From the NCBI RefSeq assembly GCF_963877135.1, contig NZ_CAWNSW010000089.1:62001-126000 (forward strand): a stretch of 64,000 nt of DNA, read 5' to 3'. A program made the translations under genes and the position numbers. This DNA comes from Stenomitos frigidus_A. Lineage in GTDB: Bacteria > Cyanobacteriota > Cyanobacteriia > Leptolyngbyales > Leptolyngbyaceae. This document shows, in pieces, positions 42,291 to 52,043 of the stretch. The notes under the pieces were generated by a model. It had not been told where the DNA came from, did not search any database, and saw only the letters and a program-made list of their open reading frames with translations. Each line of letters starts with the position of its first letter. Position 1 is the first letter of the stretch.

Positions 42291-42600
42291 GAATCTGCCC
42301 TGAAAATCGAGAACATCGCGCACAACGGCGGCATACTCCAGGATGACACAATTTCTACCTTTAAACCAATCCTCGTAGTGTCTTCTAGACACTACGCACT
42401 AGGAAGCTCGATCGTGCCACGAAAGCATTGATGTCTGGACGATTCGTTAACGACATGCCCTGGCGAACATTGATCCAAGATGACCTTGTCTACGTTTGTT
42501 GATTTTTGCTCTTGCCTGGGGCTTTATGAGAGCAGAACGATCGCGCAGTCGATGCTGAACAGGCGACACGCTAAAGCCAAACCTTATCCGTCAGTATGCT

Positions 42601-45414
42601 ATGCCAGCCAATCCCAACCTCAAGGTTGTCCAAGATCGACGCGATTACAATGCCTGGGTTGCAACGGAAACCATTGAAGACTACGCGTTACGATTTGCGC
42701 CGAAATCTTTTCGCAACTGGTCAGAATTTTTGGTGGCTAACACGGCGATCGGAGGCATTTCTGCGGTTGCCCTGGAAGCGATCGGGGCATCGATCGCCAT
42801 CAGCTATGGCTTTACCAACTCCCTGTGGGGCATCTTACTGGCGTCGAGCATTATCTTCCTGACAGGGTTGCCCATTACTTATTACGCGGCCAAGTTCAAT
42901 ATTGATATGGATTTGCTCACCCGTGGCGCAGGGTTTGGGTACATCGGTTCGACCATCACATCGCTCATTTATGCCTCGTTTACCTTCATTTTCTTTGCGC
43001 TCGAAGCTGCCATCATGGCCCAGGCGTTGGCACTCTACTTCCATCTACCGCTAGCCATTGGCTATGTGGTCTGTTCCTTAATCATTATCCCGCTGGTCTT
43101 TTTCGGGATCACCTTAATTAATCAACTTCAGCTCTGGACGCAGCCAATCTGGTTGGTATTGATGCTGTTGCCCTTCATTTGCATCCTCTACAAGGAGCCT
43201 GAAGCACTTTCAAATTGGGTTCACTTTGCAGGACACTCGCCCAGTGGCACGGCCTTTAGCCCTCTGCTGCTAGGATCTGCGGCTACGGTTTCCTTTTCGC
43301 TGATTGCCCAGATTGGTGAGCAGGTGGACTTTTTACGGTTTCTGCCTGATAAGGAACCAGCCAATCGAGGTAAATGGTGGTTTGCTGTCGTAGCTGCGGG
43401 GCCTGGTTGGATTTTACTGGCAGCGGTAAAGCAACTAGCAGGAGCCTTTCTGGCCTCGCTGGCAGTCAGTCATGGTACTAGCCTTGACCGTGCCAATGAA
43501 CCTACACAAATGTACTTAGTTGGGTTTGAGTACGTTTTCTCTAACCCTGAGGTGGCGCTAGCAATCACGATTCTGTATGTGGTGCTGTCGCAGATCAAGA
43601 TCAATGTCATGAACGCCTACGCGGGATCACTTGCCTGGTCAAACTTCTTTTCGCGCCTGACCCATAGCCATCCAGGACGAGTGGTTTGGCTGGTGTTTAA
43701 CGTCACGATCGCCTTACTCCTGATGGAATTGGATGTCTTCTCTACGCTCGAAATGGTGCTGGGGTTTTATTCCAATGTTGCGATCGCCTGGGTTGGCGCG
43801 ATCGTTGCCGACTTGGTGATCAACAAGCCGCTGGGACTCAGCCCGTCTTATATCGAGTTTAAGCGGGCACACCTTTATAATGTGAACCCTGTTGGTTTTG
43901 GGTCAATGGTGATTGGCTCGATCGTTTCCATCGTGGCATTTGTGGGTGCCTTTGGGGCGATCGCTCAAGCCTACGCACCGTTGATTGCATTGGGCTTAGC
44001 CTTTGTGCTAGCGCCCATCATCGCTGTTTTAACGAAAAGCAAGTACTACATCGCTCGTCCTAATACACACTATCAAACCGGATTGCTTGAAAGCGTACTC
44101 CGTTGTCGCGTCTGTGACGGTGAATATGAGCCGTATGATATCGCCTATTGCCCCGTTTATGAAGGTGCTATCTGTTCGCTGTGCTGTAGTCTAGATGCGC
44201 GGTGTCACGATGTCTGCAAAGAGCCAGATGAATCACGATCGCATCCTCTAGCAAGTTTTGCTCAAACCGTATCAACAACAATTTTTCGAGGCAATGTCTC
44301 TTCTGATTGGGTTCTCAGAACCATCAAATATCTCTCTGTTTTTGTGTCAGTCACAGGGCTGGTCGGCATTATTTTTAGCTTGATTTATTATCATCAAATA
44401 GCCGCACCAGAGCCTTTTTCAACCGCTTCAGATCATACTCTGACGACACTTACTGAAGTCTACGCTGCGCTCTTAGTTTTAATTGCAATTGGCTCCTGGT
44501 GGTTGGTTTTAGCCCAGGAAAGTCGTCAATTGGCACAAAAAGAGCTGGATAAGCAGAATATTCAGCTGCAGCAGGAGGTGAAAGAACGTCAACAAGCAGA
44601 AGCACAATTGCAAGCAAAGGCAAAGCAACTAGAGCAAACGCTACATAACTTGAGACAGGCTGAAGAACAACTCATTCAAACTGAGAAAATGGCTGCCTTG
44701 GGTGGGCTAGTGGCTGGTATTGCGCATGAGATCAATACGCCGATCGGTATTGGTGTAACCGCTGCCTCACTGTTAGTTGAAAAAACGGCAACATTCTCTG
44801 AAAACTTCTCTAATGGCACGATGAAACGCTCCGATTTAGCAAGGTTTCTCGATACAGCCTCACAAAGTAGCAAAATGACGCTGGCCAACCTCAATCGTGC
44901 GGCTGAATTAATTCATAGCTTTAAACAAATAGCCGTTGATCAGTCCAGCGAAAGCAGACGAGTTTTCAAAGTTAAGACCTATTTAGAAGAGATTTTGCTT
45001 CAGCTGAGCCCTAAAGTGAAGCCTTTAGGGCATGCCTTTAAGCTAAATGGTGACCCTAACCTGTGCTGGGATAGCTATCCAGGTGTCTTTTCTCAAATTG
45101 TCACGAACCTGATCATGAACTCATTGATTCATGCTTACGATGAGGGCGATCGAGGGCTTATTATCCTTGCCTTTCGACAAATCGATGAACAACTAGTTTT
45201 TGAATACGTTGATGATGGTAAAGGTATTCTTCCAGAGCATTTGAACAAGATCTTTGAGCCTTTTTTTACGACGAAACGAGGACAAGGAGGCAGCGGTTTA
45301 GGTCTGCATATTGTTTACAATCTGGTCATACAAAAGCTTGGAGGCACTATTCAATGCTATAGCCAGGTAGGAGTAGGAACAACGTTCATGCTGAAAATAC
45401 CGATGCGTCTTTAA
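42601..45414 (+). CDS. NCS1-type permease fused to a histidine kinase
   Basis: 937 residues. Residues 25-480 form a 12-span transporter resembling purine-cytosine permeases (TIEDYALRFAPKSFRNWSEF, AIGGISAVALEAIGASIAIS, QIKINVMNAYAGSLAWSNFF). A Cys-rich segment at about 500-537 (CRVCDG, YCPVYEGAICSLCC, CHDVC) looks like a zinc-binding RING-like knot. Two more membrane spans (575-640) precede a coiled coil and a HisKA/HATPase kinase: H-box AGIAHEINTPIG near 706, N-box TNLIMNSLIHAY, G-boxes VDDGKGILPEHL and GGSGLGLHIVYN. Transporter-kinase fusions are known for SLC5-type transporters (CbrA); an NCS1 version with a Cys knot is uncommon. Likely a transport-coupled nucleobase or amine sensor, whose target is probably the next gene. 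Confidence 0.88.
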   Translation: MPANPNLKVVQDRRDYNAWVATETIEDYALRFAPKSFRNWSEFLVANTAIGGISAVALEAIGASIAISYGFTNSLWGILLASSIIFLTGLPITYYAAKFNIDMDLLTRGAGFGYIGSTITSLIYASFTFIFFALEAAIMAQALALYFHLPLAIGYVVCSLIIIPLVFFGITLINQLQLWTQPIWLVLMLLPFICILYKEPEALSNWVHFAGHSPSGTAFSPLLLGSAATVSFSLIAQIGEQVDFLRFLPDKEPANRGKWWFAVVAAGPGWILLAAVKQLAGAFLASLAVSHGTSLDRANEPTQMYLVGFEYVFSNPEVALAITILYVVLSQIKINVMNAYAGSLAWSNFFSRLTHSHPGRVVWLVFNVTIALLLMELDVFSTLEMVLGFYSNVAIAWVGAIVADLVINKPLGLSPSYIEFKRAHLYNVNPVGFGSMVIGSIVSIVAFVGAFGAIAQAYAPLIALGLAFVLAPIIAVLTKSKYYIARPNTHYQTGLLESVLRCRVCDGEYEPYDIAYCPVYEGAICSLCCSLDARCHDVCKEPDESRSHPLASFAQTVSTTIFRGNVSSDWVLRTIKYLSVFVSVTGLVGIIFSLIYYHQIAAPEPFSTASDHTLTTLTEVYAALLVLIAIGSWWLVLAQESRQLAQKELDKQNIQLQQEVKERQQAEAQLQAKAKQLEQTLHNLRQAEEQLIQTEKMAALGGLVAGIAHEINTPIGIGVTAASLLVEKTATFSENFSNGTMKRSDLARFLDTASQSSKMTLANLNRAAELIHSFKQIAVDQSSESRRVFKVKTYLEEILLQLSPKVKPLGHAFKLNGDPNLCWDSYPGVFSQIVTNLIMNSLIHAYDEGDRGLIILAFRQIDEQLVFEYVDDGKGILPEHLNKIFEPFFTTKRGQGGSGLGLHIVYNLVIQKLGGTIQCYSQVGVGTTFMLKIPMRL

Positions 45415-45571
45415 ATTAGCAGGCTTTAAATTGCTAACAGAGGAGCGCTACTGAAACGATCAATTTAACATCGATCGATCTCATGCCTCAGATCTAAAAT
45501 TTTAAGCCTCATTTCCTGTTGACCAACCCTTCGCTGTCGCAATGTAATTAAAGGACTAAAGTGCACAAGCC

Positions 45572-47086
45572 ATGCAGGAATTAGCTACAGATCAGAGCGA
45601 CGAATTAGTATTCATAGATGAAAACGACGCCTTGTTTTTTACTCAAGAAACAGCATTAAATCTGCCACAGAAAGGCTGGAAAATATTGATTGTTGATGAT
45701 GAAGCCGAAGTGCATCAGGTGACCGAACTCGCACTCAGTGACTTTGTGTTAGAAGGTAGAACGTTAAACTTTATCCATGCGTATTCTGGTCAAGAAGCGA
45801 AGCAGCTAATTCAGGCACATCCTGATACCGCTGTGATTTTTCTAGATGTCGTGATGGAGACAGATGATGCTGGTTTACAGGTTGTTAAGTACATTCGAGA
45901 AGAGTTAGGTAATCAGCTTGTCCGCATCATTCTAAGGACGGGTCAACCCGGACAGGCACCCGAAAGCCTGGTGGTTGTTAATTACGGCATTGATGATTAC
46001 AAAACCAAAACAGAGCTCACCTCGCAACGAATGTTTATTTCGATTGTGACTGCTCTAAGAGCGTTTTCAACGTTTATGAAAGCTCTGGAAACCAGCCACA
46101 ATCTGGAGCTGGAAATTTTGCAGCGTAAGGAAATTGAGGCAGCCTTGCGCATTAGTGAAGCCAATGAACGGGAGAAAGCGGAACAGTTGGAGCGATCGCT
46201 ACATCAGCTTCAGCATACTCAAGTACAGCTTGTGCAGAGCGAGAAGATGTCTACGTTGGGGCAACTCGTGGCAGGTGTCGCCCATGAAATCAACAATCCA
46301 GTCAATTTTATTCATGGCAATCTCACTCATGCCAACGAATATATGCAAGATTTACTGGATTTGCTGATGCTCTACCAGGCTGAGTACCCCACACCAACGG
46401 CAGCAGTTCAAGCAAAGGCAATGGCGATCGAGGTTGAGTTTCTCACCCAAGACTTGCCGAAACTGCTGGCTTCTATGCGCGTGGGGACAGAGCGAATTCG
46501 CGAGATTGTGAAATCCCTCCGCATCTTCTCTCGGCTGGATGAAGCAGATGCTAAAGCGGTTGACTTGCATGACGGCATTGACAGCACTCTCTTGATCCTC
46601 GATAACCGCTTAAAAGCGTGCTCTGCCCATGAGGCGATTGCGGTTGTGAAAGAGTATGGTGTGCTGCCCCACGTGGAATGCTGTGGAGGGCAGTTGAATC
46701 AGGTGTTTATGAATATTCTCAGCAACGCGATCGATGCGTTGGAGGACAGCATGAGAGCTGGGGCTCAACGGATAATCAGTGAGCCTGGGGCGATCGGGGC
46801 TCCACCTCAGCTCACACCGACCATCTATATTCGCACGCAGGTTAGCGAACCTGGCTGGGTGATGATTCAAATTGCTGATAATGGTCCTGGCATGCCGGAG
46901 ACAGTCAGACAACGCCTTTTTGAGCCCTTTTTTACCACGAAAGAATTGGGTCGAGGTACTGGATTGGGAATGTCCATTAGCGCTCAAATCGTGACGGAAA
47001 AGCACAACGGCTCATTACAGTGCTTTTCAACGCTCGAACAGGGTACTGAATTTGTGCTCAAACTTCCCATACAGCAACCCCAGTAG
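45572..47086 (+). CDS. receiver-coiled coil-histidine kinase protein
   Basis: 504 residues. An N-terminal receiver domain (ILIVDDEAEVHQVTELALSD, phospho-Asp about 91 in VIFLDVVMETDDAG, Lys in DDYKTKTEL) is of the DUF3369-associated type. A coiled coil leads to a HisKA/HATPase kinase: VAGVAHEINNPVNFIHGN near 237, N-box NILSNAIDALED, IADNGPGMPETV and GRGTGLGMSISAQIV. It follows the permease-kinase gene at 157 bases on the same strand and probably takes phosphate from it, then passes it on. No DNA-binding output domain is present, so a further partner is needed. Confidence 0.9.
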   Translation: MQELATDQSDELVFIDENDALFFTQETALNLPQKGWKILIVDDEAEVHQVTELALSDFVLEGRTLNFIHAYSGQEAKQLIQAHPDTAVIFLDVVMETDDAGLQVVKYIREELGNQLVRIILRTGQPGQAPESLVVVNYGIDDYKTKTELTSQRMFISIVTALRAFSTFMKALETSHNLELEILQRKEIEAALRISEANEREKAEQLERSLHQLQHTQVQLVQSEKMSTLGQLVAGVAHEINNPVNFIHGNLTHANEYMQDLLDLLMLYQAEYPTPTAAVQAKAMAIEVEFLTQDLPKLLASMRVGTERIREIVKSLRIFSRLDEADAKAVDLHDGIDSTLLILDNRLKACSAHEAIAVVKEYGVLPHVECCGGQLNQVFMNILSNAIDALEDSMRAGAQRIISEPGAIGAPPQLTPTIYIRTQVSEPGWVMIQIADNGPGMPETVRQRLFEPFFTTKELGRGTGLGMSISAQIVTEKHNGSLQCFSTLEQGTEFVLKLPIQQPQ

Positions 47087-47125
47087 TGGCATGCGGCTGC
47101 TTCCAAGCCCATTGGCCACTTCTGC

Positions 47126-48613
47126 CTACGATCGCCGTGTTTTGTGGTTGCGGCGACGCAACAAGAAGTCTGGCAAATCGACTTTGGGTTCGCGGCTGAA
47201 GGGCGTTGTTTTTAGCAGTGCTGGACTACCGGGTTCTGTTGTTTCATCGGCGGCAGCTAGTAAGGCGGCGAGCACGTCTGACAGTTCTGCTGAAGGGTTG
47301 GGTAAGGCGTGTTCTAATAAGGCTTTCAGTTTCAGGACATCGCTTTGGCTGCTGAAGCAGCGATCTTTCCAGTGTTGAATAGCAGTTTCATATTCACTGG
47401 TTTGCTGCGCCTGTCGCAAGATTTGTTCTTGCATATCAGCGGTTTGATTGTCTAGTTCTACCAGGCGCGTTTGCTGGCGATCGCGCTCCTCTTCAAGTTC
47501 CTGACACGCGTGTCTCAGCATTGCTTGAGCCGTAGTCTGTTTCGCTGCATGGGCTTCAAGCGCAGCAATTTTGGCATGAGCGGCGACTAGATCGGCCATA
47601 ACTGTCGAAGAACCAGCCTCTGCGATGGCGTTACCTGGAGCAACAGCCAGTGTCATTGAGGCCTTGGACAGGCGAGACTGTTGCAAGCGATCCAGCAATG
47701 CCTGCTGCTCTTGGAGCGCACGATGAGCTTGCTGTAGTTCGGCTTCAAGGTGCTTTAGGGCAATCTGACGATCGCTCAAGATTTGTGAGAGTTCGCTGAC
47801 TTGAGCATGGGCCTGCTCCAATCGCGCTGTCAAATGCTCAGCCAGCGTGCGGGCATCGAGTGATTGAGTCTCCAGCGCCAATGTGCGCTCTTGCTGTGCG
47901 TTCAGATCTGCCTGCAGATGCTCTAGCTGTGCTTCCAAGCGCTCTTGATAGGCTTTGACATCAGCACGATCGTGGGCAATCTGCGTCTGCAATTGGGCTA
48001 GCTCCTGCTGCTGTGCCTGAGTGAGTGCCTCCATTGTGTTGAGAAGGGTCTGTAGAGAGCGATCGCGCGCTTGCGTTTCAATCAACTGGGCATTCAGTGC
48101 CTGCTGCTGGTGTGCCAGTTGTAGCTTTAGCCGGGCGATCGCCTGCTGCTGAATGTTAGAAATTTCTTCGGTTGATGCAAGCTGGGCTTCTAGAAGGTGC
48201 TGATTCACCACTTGTAGCTGCATTTCACTCAATGATGCCAGCGATTGATCAAGCGCTTGCTCCAGATGCCGGATGCGTTCAATCTGCTCATGAGACAGCG
48301 ATCGTGCCTGCCTTAGTTCGGCTTTGAGCGTTTCTTGCTCTTGCTCCCATCGCTGTCGCTGAGACTCTAATGCGACCGCTGCCTGTTGCGTAAGGGCAGC
48401 CACGAAGCCTGGATCGATAACATGAATTTCGTGGTGTTCTGCCGCCCATGCGTCTAAATACTGTTGAAGGGGGTATATACCTTGAGGTGCATCAGTTTCA
48501 GCGATCGCATCCATCGCCATAGCATCCATCGCCATAGTGTCCAGCATGTTCTCATCGTCAGAGAGCCTGCCGTCTGACGCCACGGAACTATAAGCTAGGT
48601 TCGGTTCAGACAC
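47126..48613 (-). CDS. long coiled-coil protein
   Basis: 495 residues from a GTG start with GGGAGG six bases upstream. Almost the whole chain from 85 to 430 is a heptad-type coiled coil, extremely rich in Gln, Ala, Leu and Glu (LEAQLEHLQADLNAQQERTL). The N-terminus holds a short repeat MAMDAMAMDAIAETD, encoded by duplicated 15-base units. The C-terminus is basic (FLLRRRNHKTRRS). No membrane segment. Such proteins often act as filaments, tethers or SMC-like linkers; nothing more specific can be said. It converges with the receiver-kinase gene 39 bases away. Confidence 0.75.
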   Translation of the reverse strand: MSEPNLAYSSVASDGRLSDDENMLDTMAMDAMAMDAIAETDAPQGIYPLQQYLDAWAAEHHEIHVIDPGFVAALTQQAAVALESQRQRWEQEQETLKAELRQARSLSHEQIERIRHLEQALDQSLASLSEMQLQVVNQHLLEAQLASTEEISNIQQQAIARLKLQLAHQQQALNAQLIETQARDRSLQTLLNTMEALTQAQQQELAQLQTQIAHDRADVKAYQERLEAQLEHLQADLNAQQERTLALETQSLDARTLAEHLTARLEQAHAQVSELSQILSDRQIALKHLEAELQQAHRALQEQQALLDRLQQSRLSKASMTLAVAPGNAIAEAGSSTVMADLVAAHAKIAALEAHAAKQTTAQAMLRHACQELEEERDRQQTRLVELDNQTADMQEQILRQAQQTSEYETAIQHWKDRCFSSQSDVLKLKALLEHALPNPSAELSDVLAALLAAADETTEPGSPALLKTTPFSREPKVDLPDFLLRRRNHKTRRS

Positions 48614-48933
48614 ACAGGACCTCCCGAAAACGATGAGCCAGCGATGCTGGTCGCCTTCTAACCTTTCAGACCGGCAATGCGACTCTATAGTCGCAGCGCT
48701 TGAAGCGAGCAGCGAAACTGATTCAGAAGCTCTAAAGTCTAGCGTGTAATGTCTATCATCTCAACTCCGTTCTTCTTGCCGCGAGATTGAATTTAAATTA
48801 GTTGATCGGAAGAGCAATCGCCACCGTACGGGATGCTGTTTCTAAAAATTCCTTGCCACTTTAGGCTTCCGTCAAGGCATGCACTTATGCTCCTAAGCGC
48901 TACAACTCTTTAGGGACAGTGGAAAAGACCTTC
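48614..48933. other. intergenic region, nothing recognised
   Basis: 320 bases between two minus-strand genes. Apart from the ribosome site of the coiled-coil gene I see no clear signal. Confidence 0.35.
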
Positions 48934-49206
48934 TTACTCTTTTTGCAGGCTCAAGAGTGTGTCAGACAGTTCTTTCTCAGTTGTCAGGTTATTGAGTGAC
49001 CAACGGTACTCGATCGGGAGATGTTTGCGCTGGCAATCCTCTTCTAACTGCTTCTGCAGCGCCAGTGCCTTGCGAAGGGTAATGATCAACTGATGTACCT
49101 GTGCCTGTGAGGGAGACTGCTGCCCAACCGCAACCATCGTCTGCCGTTCAAGCAGTTGAAGCAGCAGTTCGTAATGAATATGAGATGGAAGGGGAATGGG
49201 TTCCAT
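48934..49206 (-). CDS. small cyanobacterial protein, DUF5340-like
   Basis: 90 residues. MEPIPLPSHIHYELLLQLLE then RQTM and QVHQLIITLRKALALQKQLE are strongly conserved-looking helices. The pattern matches what I remember of DUF5340, a cyanobacterial family without known function. The start ATG 49204-49206 is clear. It lies 166 bases downstream of trpC on the same strand. Confidence 0.7.
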   Translation of the reverse strand: MEPIPLPSHIHYELLLQLLERQTMVAVGQQSPSQAQVHQLIITLRKALALQKQLEEDCQRKHLPIEYRWSLNNLTTEKELSDTLLSLQKE

Positions 49207-49372
49207 GAAGACTGACTACCTTGCGTTGATCAACTGAAATGATGTCTGAGCCTCAAACGTGAGGATGCTGATGAACCGAACAACACCTCATTTGGTGCAT
49301 CGCTGTAGGCTCCTTTAAAACAGCCACAGCATATAAAAGTATGGAGAGCCACTCAGTGCTGACGCGTGTCTG

Positions 49373-50266
49373 CTACATAACGTTTCCTTCAAGCAGCTGT
49401 GACAGCGCCAACGCGGGGTCTGGTTGGCGCATGAGGGCCTCACCCACTAGCACAGCGGTAGCACCTGCTGTTGCCACCGAAGCCAAATCAGCAGCAGTGT
49501 ATAGCCCCGATTCACTCACTACGAGGATTTCCCGCGATCGCAGTTGCTCCTGTCGATCGTCTAATAACCGGCACGTGGTCTGCAGATCGACTGAAAAATC
49601 CTGCAAATCACGATTATTAATACCGATCAAGTGGATGCCATCGAGCGCTAGAACGCGATCGAGCTCTGCCAATGTATGCACTTCGACCAGTGCAGTCATG
49701 CCCAGTGCTGCCACAATTTTGAGAAAATACTGCAGGTCTTTGTCAGGTAAAATTGCCGCAATGAGCAGTACCGCATCGGCTCCATTGACTCGTGCCAGGT
49801 ACATCTGATACGGGTAGATGACGAACTCCTTGCACAGGAGCGGCAGCTCAGTGACAGCCCGGATGCGAGCAAGATTGTCGAAACTGCCCTGAAAGAATTT
49901 TTGGTCGGTCAATACCGAGAGACAAGTAGCGCCGCCTTGTTCGTAAGCACGAGCGATCGAAACGGGGTCAAAGTCCTCCCGAATGACGCCTTTGCTGGGA
50001 GACGCTTTTTTAACTTCGGCAATGACTGCTGGGCGGGTTTTGCTGTGCTGGAGAGCCTGCAGGAAATTGCGGGGTGCTGGTAGCGTTTTAACCTGCTTTT
50101 GCAGCTCCAGCAGCGGCATACGCTCCCGTAGCTGAGCAACCTCAGTCTCCTTTTGCCAGACAATTTCTTCCAAAATATGTCGCGGGGCAGCGTCAGGCAC
50201 TTTTACCTGGTAGCGCAATTCCTGTACAGAAACCGCAGGATTAGGTCGACGACGACGGATCTGCAT
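49373..50266 (-). CDS. trpC: indole-3-glycerol phosphate synthase
   Basis: 297 residues from ATG 50264-50266, the family start in cyanobacteria (MQIRRRRPNPAVSVQELRYQ); an upstream ATG would add 20. A TIM-barrel enzyme that closes the indole ring in tryptophan synthesis. Conserved blocks: PAVIAEVKKASPSKGVIRED (Lys for substrate and catalysis), CLSVLTDQKFFQGS, LLCKEFVIYPYQ, ALVEVHT, LIGINNRDLQDFSVDL and VVSESGLY. The extra N-terminal 50 residues are usual for this lineage. No other trp gene is adjacent. Confidence 0.95.
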   Translation of the reverse strand: MQIRRRRPNPAVSVQELRYQVKVPDAAPRHILEEIVWQKETEVAQLRERMPLLELQKQVKTLPAPRNFLQALQHSKTRPAVIAEVKKASPSKGVIREDFDPVSIARAYEQGGATCLSVLTDQKFFQGSFDNLARIRAVTELPLLCKEFVIYPYQMYLARVNGADAVLLIAAILPDKDLQYFLKIVAALGMTALVEVHTLAELDRVLALDGIHLIGINNRDLQDFSVDLQTTCRLLDDRQEQLRSREILVVSESGLYTAADLASVATAGATAVLVGEALMRQPDPALALSQLLEGNVM

Positions 50267-50452
50267 TGGTAAGTAGCTTGAGCGTGAATGGAAACAGAAA
50301 AGATGATCGGCGCTGTGTTTTACCACTGCTCCGCATCGTGATAAATCAATGCTTTTGATAGCGTAACCTAACTCTCGAACGACACGGGATCTAAATGTAT
50401 TCAGGTGTACAAAATTAGCCTGTTTTTTTAACCAGCCTGTTTTTTAATCAGG

Positions 50453-50491
50453 GCGAAGCGATGTGCTTGAACGTCAAAAGCATCGCTTCGC
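50453..50491. terminator. stem-loop between trpC and lpdA
   Basis: GCGAAGCGATG (50453-50463) pairs perfectly with CATCGCTTCGC (50481-50491), 10 bases past the lpdA stop. TTTTA follows on the plus strand and a weaker A/T stretch with two T-runs lies to the left, so it probably ends the lpdA transcript. Confidence 0.6.
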
Positions 50492-50500
50492 TTTTAGCCC

Positions 50501-51934
50501 CTAATGCGTTGTCACTGCACGCTTATAGGCTTCATCGAGCACTTCAGAGAGCGTTGGATGGGCGTGCACCAGGAAGGCAAGGTATTGCACGGTTTGTCGC
50601 TGCGCGATCGCGTTTGCCGCTTCTTGAATGAGATCGGACGCATGGAGCCCGAAGATGTGAACACCTAGAACTTCCCCCGTGTCCTGACGGTAAATGACTT
50701 TGGCAACACCTTCGGTTTCGCCTTCTGCGAGCGCCTTGGCGTTGCCTTTGAAATAGGTACGCACAGAAGCGACTGTAAATCCTTCTGCTTTACCTTTCTC
50801 CTTCGCAGCGGGTTCAGTCAAACCAACAAAGCCGATTTCGGGATGAGTGAACGCTGCTGCCGGAATGCTGTGGTAATCGACCGCACGAGCGCGACCGCAA
50901 ATATTTTCGATCGCAGCCACACCCTGAGCTGCTGCCGCATGAGCCAGCATCAGTTTGCCCGTAGCATCGCCGATCGCCCAGAGATGGGGCACGGGTTCGC
51001 CACTTGCAAGCACGGCCATGTAGTCGTTGATGGGGATGAAGCCTGGTCGAACGGTTTCTACGCCAACGGAGTCTAGGCCCAGGTCTTTGGTTAATGGCAC
51101 CCGTCCGGTAGCAACCAGACAAGCATCCACCTCCAGAACTTCCACGCTTTCCTTCGTCTTCGCATCTGCCAGTTCAATAACAACGGGAGAACCTGGAGTA
51201 ATGCGCTTTGCCAGGACGCTGACTTTTGTTTCGATATCGCGAGGGGTAATCAGTACCCGTTGTGCCAGTTTGGCGATATCGGGGTCGAAGCCCGGCATGA
51301 GTTGGTCGAGTGCTTCGATCAAGGTGATCTCACAGCCTAGCGCTGAGTAAACATCGGCGAACTCCAGCCCAATGTAGCCACTGCCGACGATCGCAATCCA
51401 GGGCGGTAGCGACTCTAGACGCACCGCATCGTCACTAGTAAAGACGGTTTTGCCATCCAGTTCAATGCCAGGTGGCACAAAGGGGACGGAACCCGGCGCC
51501 AGCATGATGTCCTTCGCCGTGATGATTTTCTCGCCATCCTTCGTCGTGACTGAGACTTTTTGCACTCCGGCGATTCTGCCCCAACCGTGAATGGTGTCAA
51601 CACCAAGGCGCTTCAGGCTGCCGATCAAAGCTTCGCGCTGTTTGGTGACAATGCTGTTGGCGTGGTCCGCGATCGCCTGACGGTCAAACGCCACGTCAGT
51701 CAGCTGAATGCCCAGTGCTTTAAGGTGATGAGCATCCTGCAACTCACGTACACGTCCCGATGCTGCCAGCAGCGCTTTGGAAGGAATACAGCCACGATTG
51801 ACGCAGGTGCCACCCATCTCAGCAGTTTCGATGACCGCTGTTTTCAGCCCACAGCTTACCGCATGGATCGCCGCTCCGTGCCCGCCAACCCCGGCTCCAA
51901 TGATGACCAAATCGTAATCGAATGACTGACTCAC
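50501..51934 (-). CDS. lpdA: dihydrolipoyl dehydrogenase
   Basis: 477 residues from a GTG at 51932-51934, which has AGGAG six bases upstream and gives the family start SQSFDYDLVIIGAGVGGHGA; an ATG six codons earlier overlaps that ribosome site. E3 subunit of pyruvate dehydrogenase and glycine decarboxylase complexes: reoxidises dihydrolipoamide with FAD and NAD. Redox disulfide in GGTCVNRGCIPSKA; NAD motif IVGSGYIGLEFADV; second FAD motif LWAIGDATGKLMLAHAA; C-terminal catalytic HAHPTLSE (His-Glu pair). All key residues are present. Confidence 0.96.
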   Translation of the reverse strand: MSQSFDYDLVIIGAGVGGHGAAIHAVSCGLKTAVIETAEMGGTCVNRGCIPSKALLAASGRVRELQDAHHLKALGIQLTDVAFDRQAIADHANSIVTKQREALIGSLKRLGVDTIHGWGRIAGVQKVSVTTKDGEKIITAKDIMLAPGSVPFVPPGIELDGKTVFTSDDAVRLESLPPWIAIVGSGYIGLEFADVYSALGCEITLIEALDQLMPGFDPDIAKLAQRVLITPRDIETKVSVLAKRITPGSPVVIELADAKTKESVEVLEVDACLVATGRVPLTKDLGLDSVGVETVRPGFIPINDYMAVLASGEPVPHLWAIGDATGKLMLAHAAAAQGVAAIENICGRARAVDYHSIPAAAFTHPEIGFVGLTEPAAKEKGKAEGFTVASVRTYFKGNAKALAEGETEGVAKVIYRQDTGEVLGVHIFGLHASDLIQEAANAIAQRQTVQYLAFLVHAHPTLSEVLDEAYKRAVTTH

Positions 51935-52001
51935 TTCTCTCTCCTGGTGCATTGTCTTCTATTCTCGGTTGGATGGGGGCGATCGACAAGAGCGAGGGAA
52001 A

Positions 52002-52043
52002 GGCTAAAGGCTAAAGGCTAAAGAACTCAAAACTCAAAACTCG
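52002..52043. repeat. two adjacent heptanucleotide STRRs
   Basis: GGCTAAA x3 (52002-52022) followed by ACTCAAA x2-3. The second array forms the last codons of the hypothetical gene that reads leftward. Confidence 0.8.
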
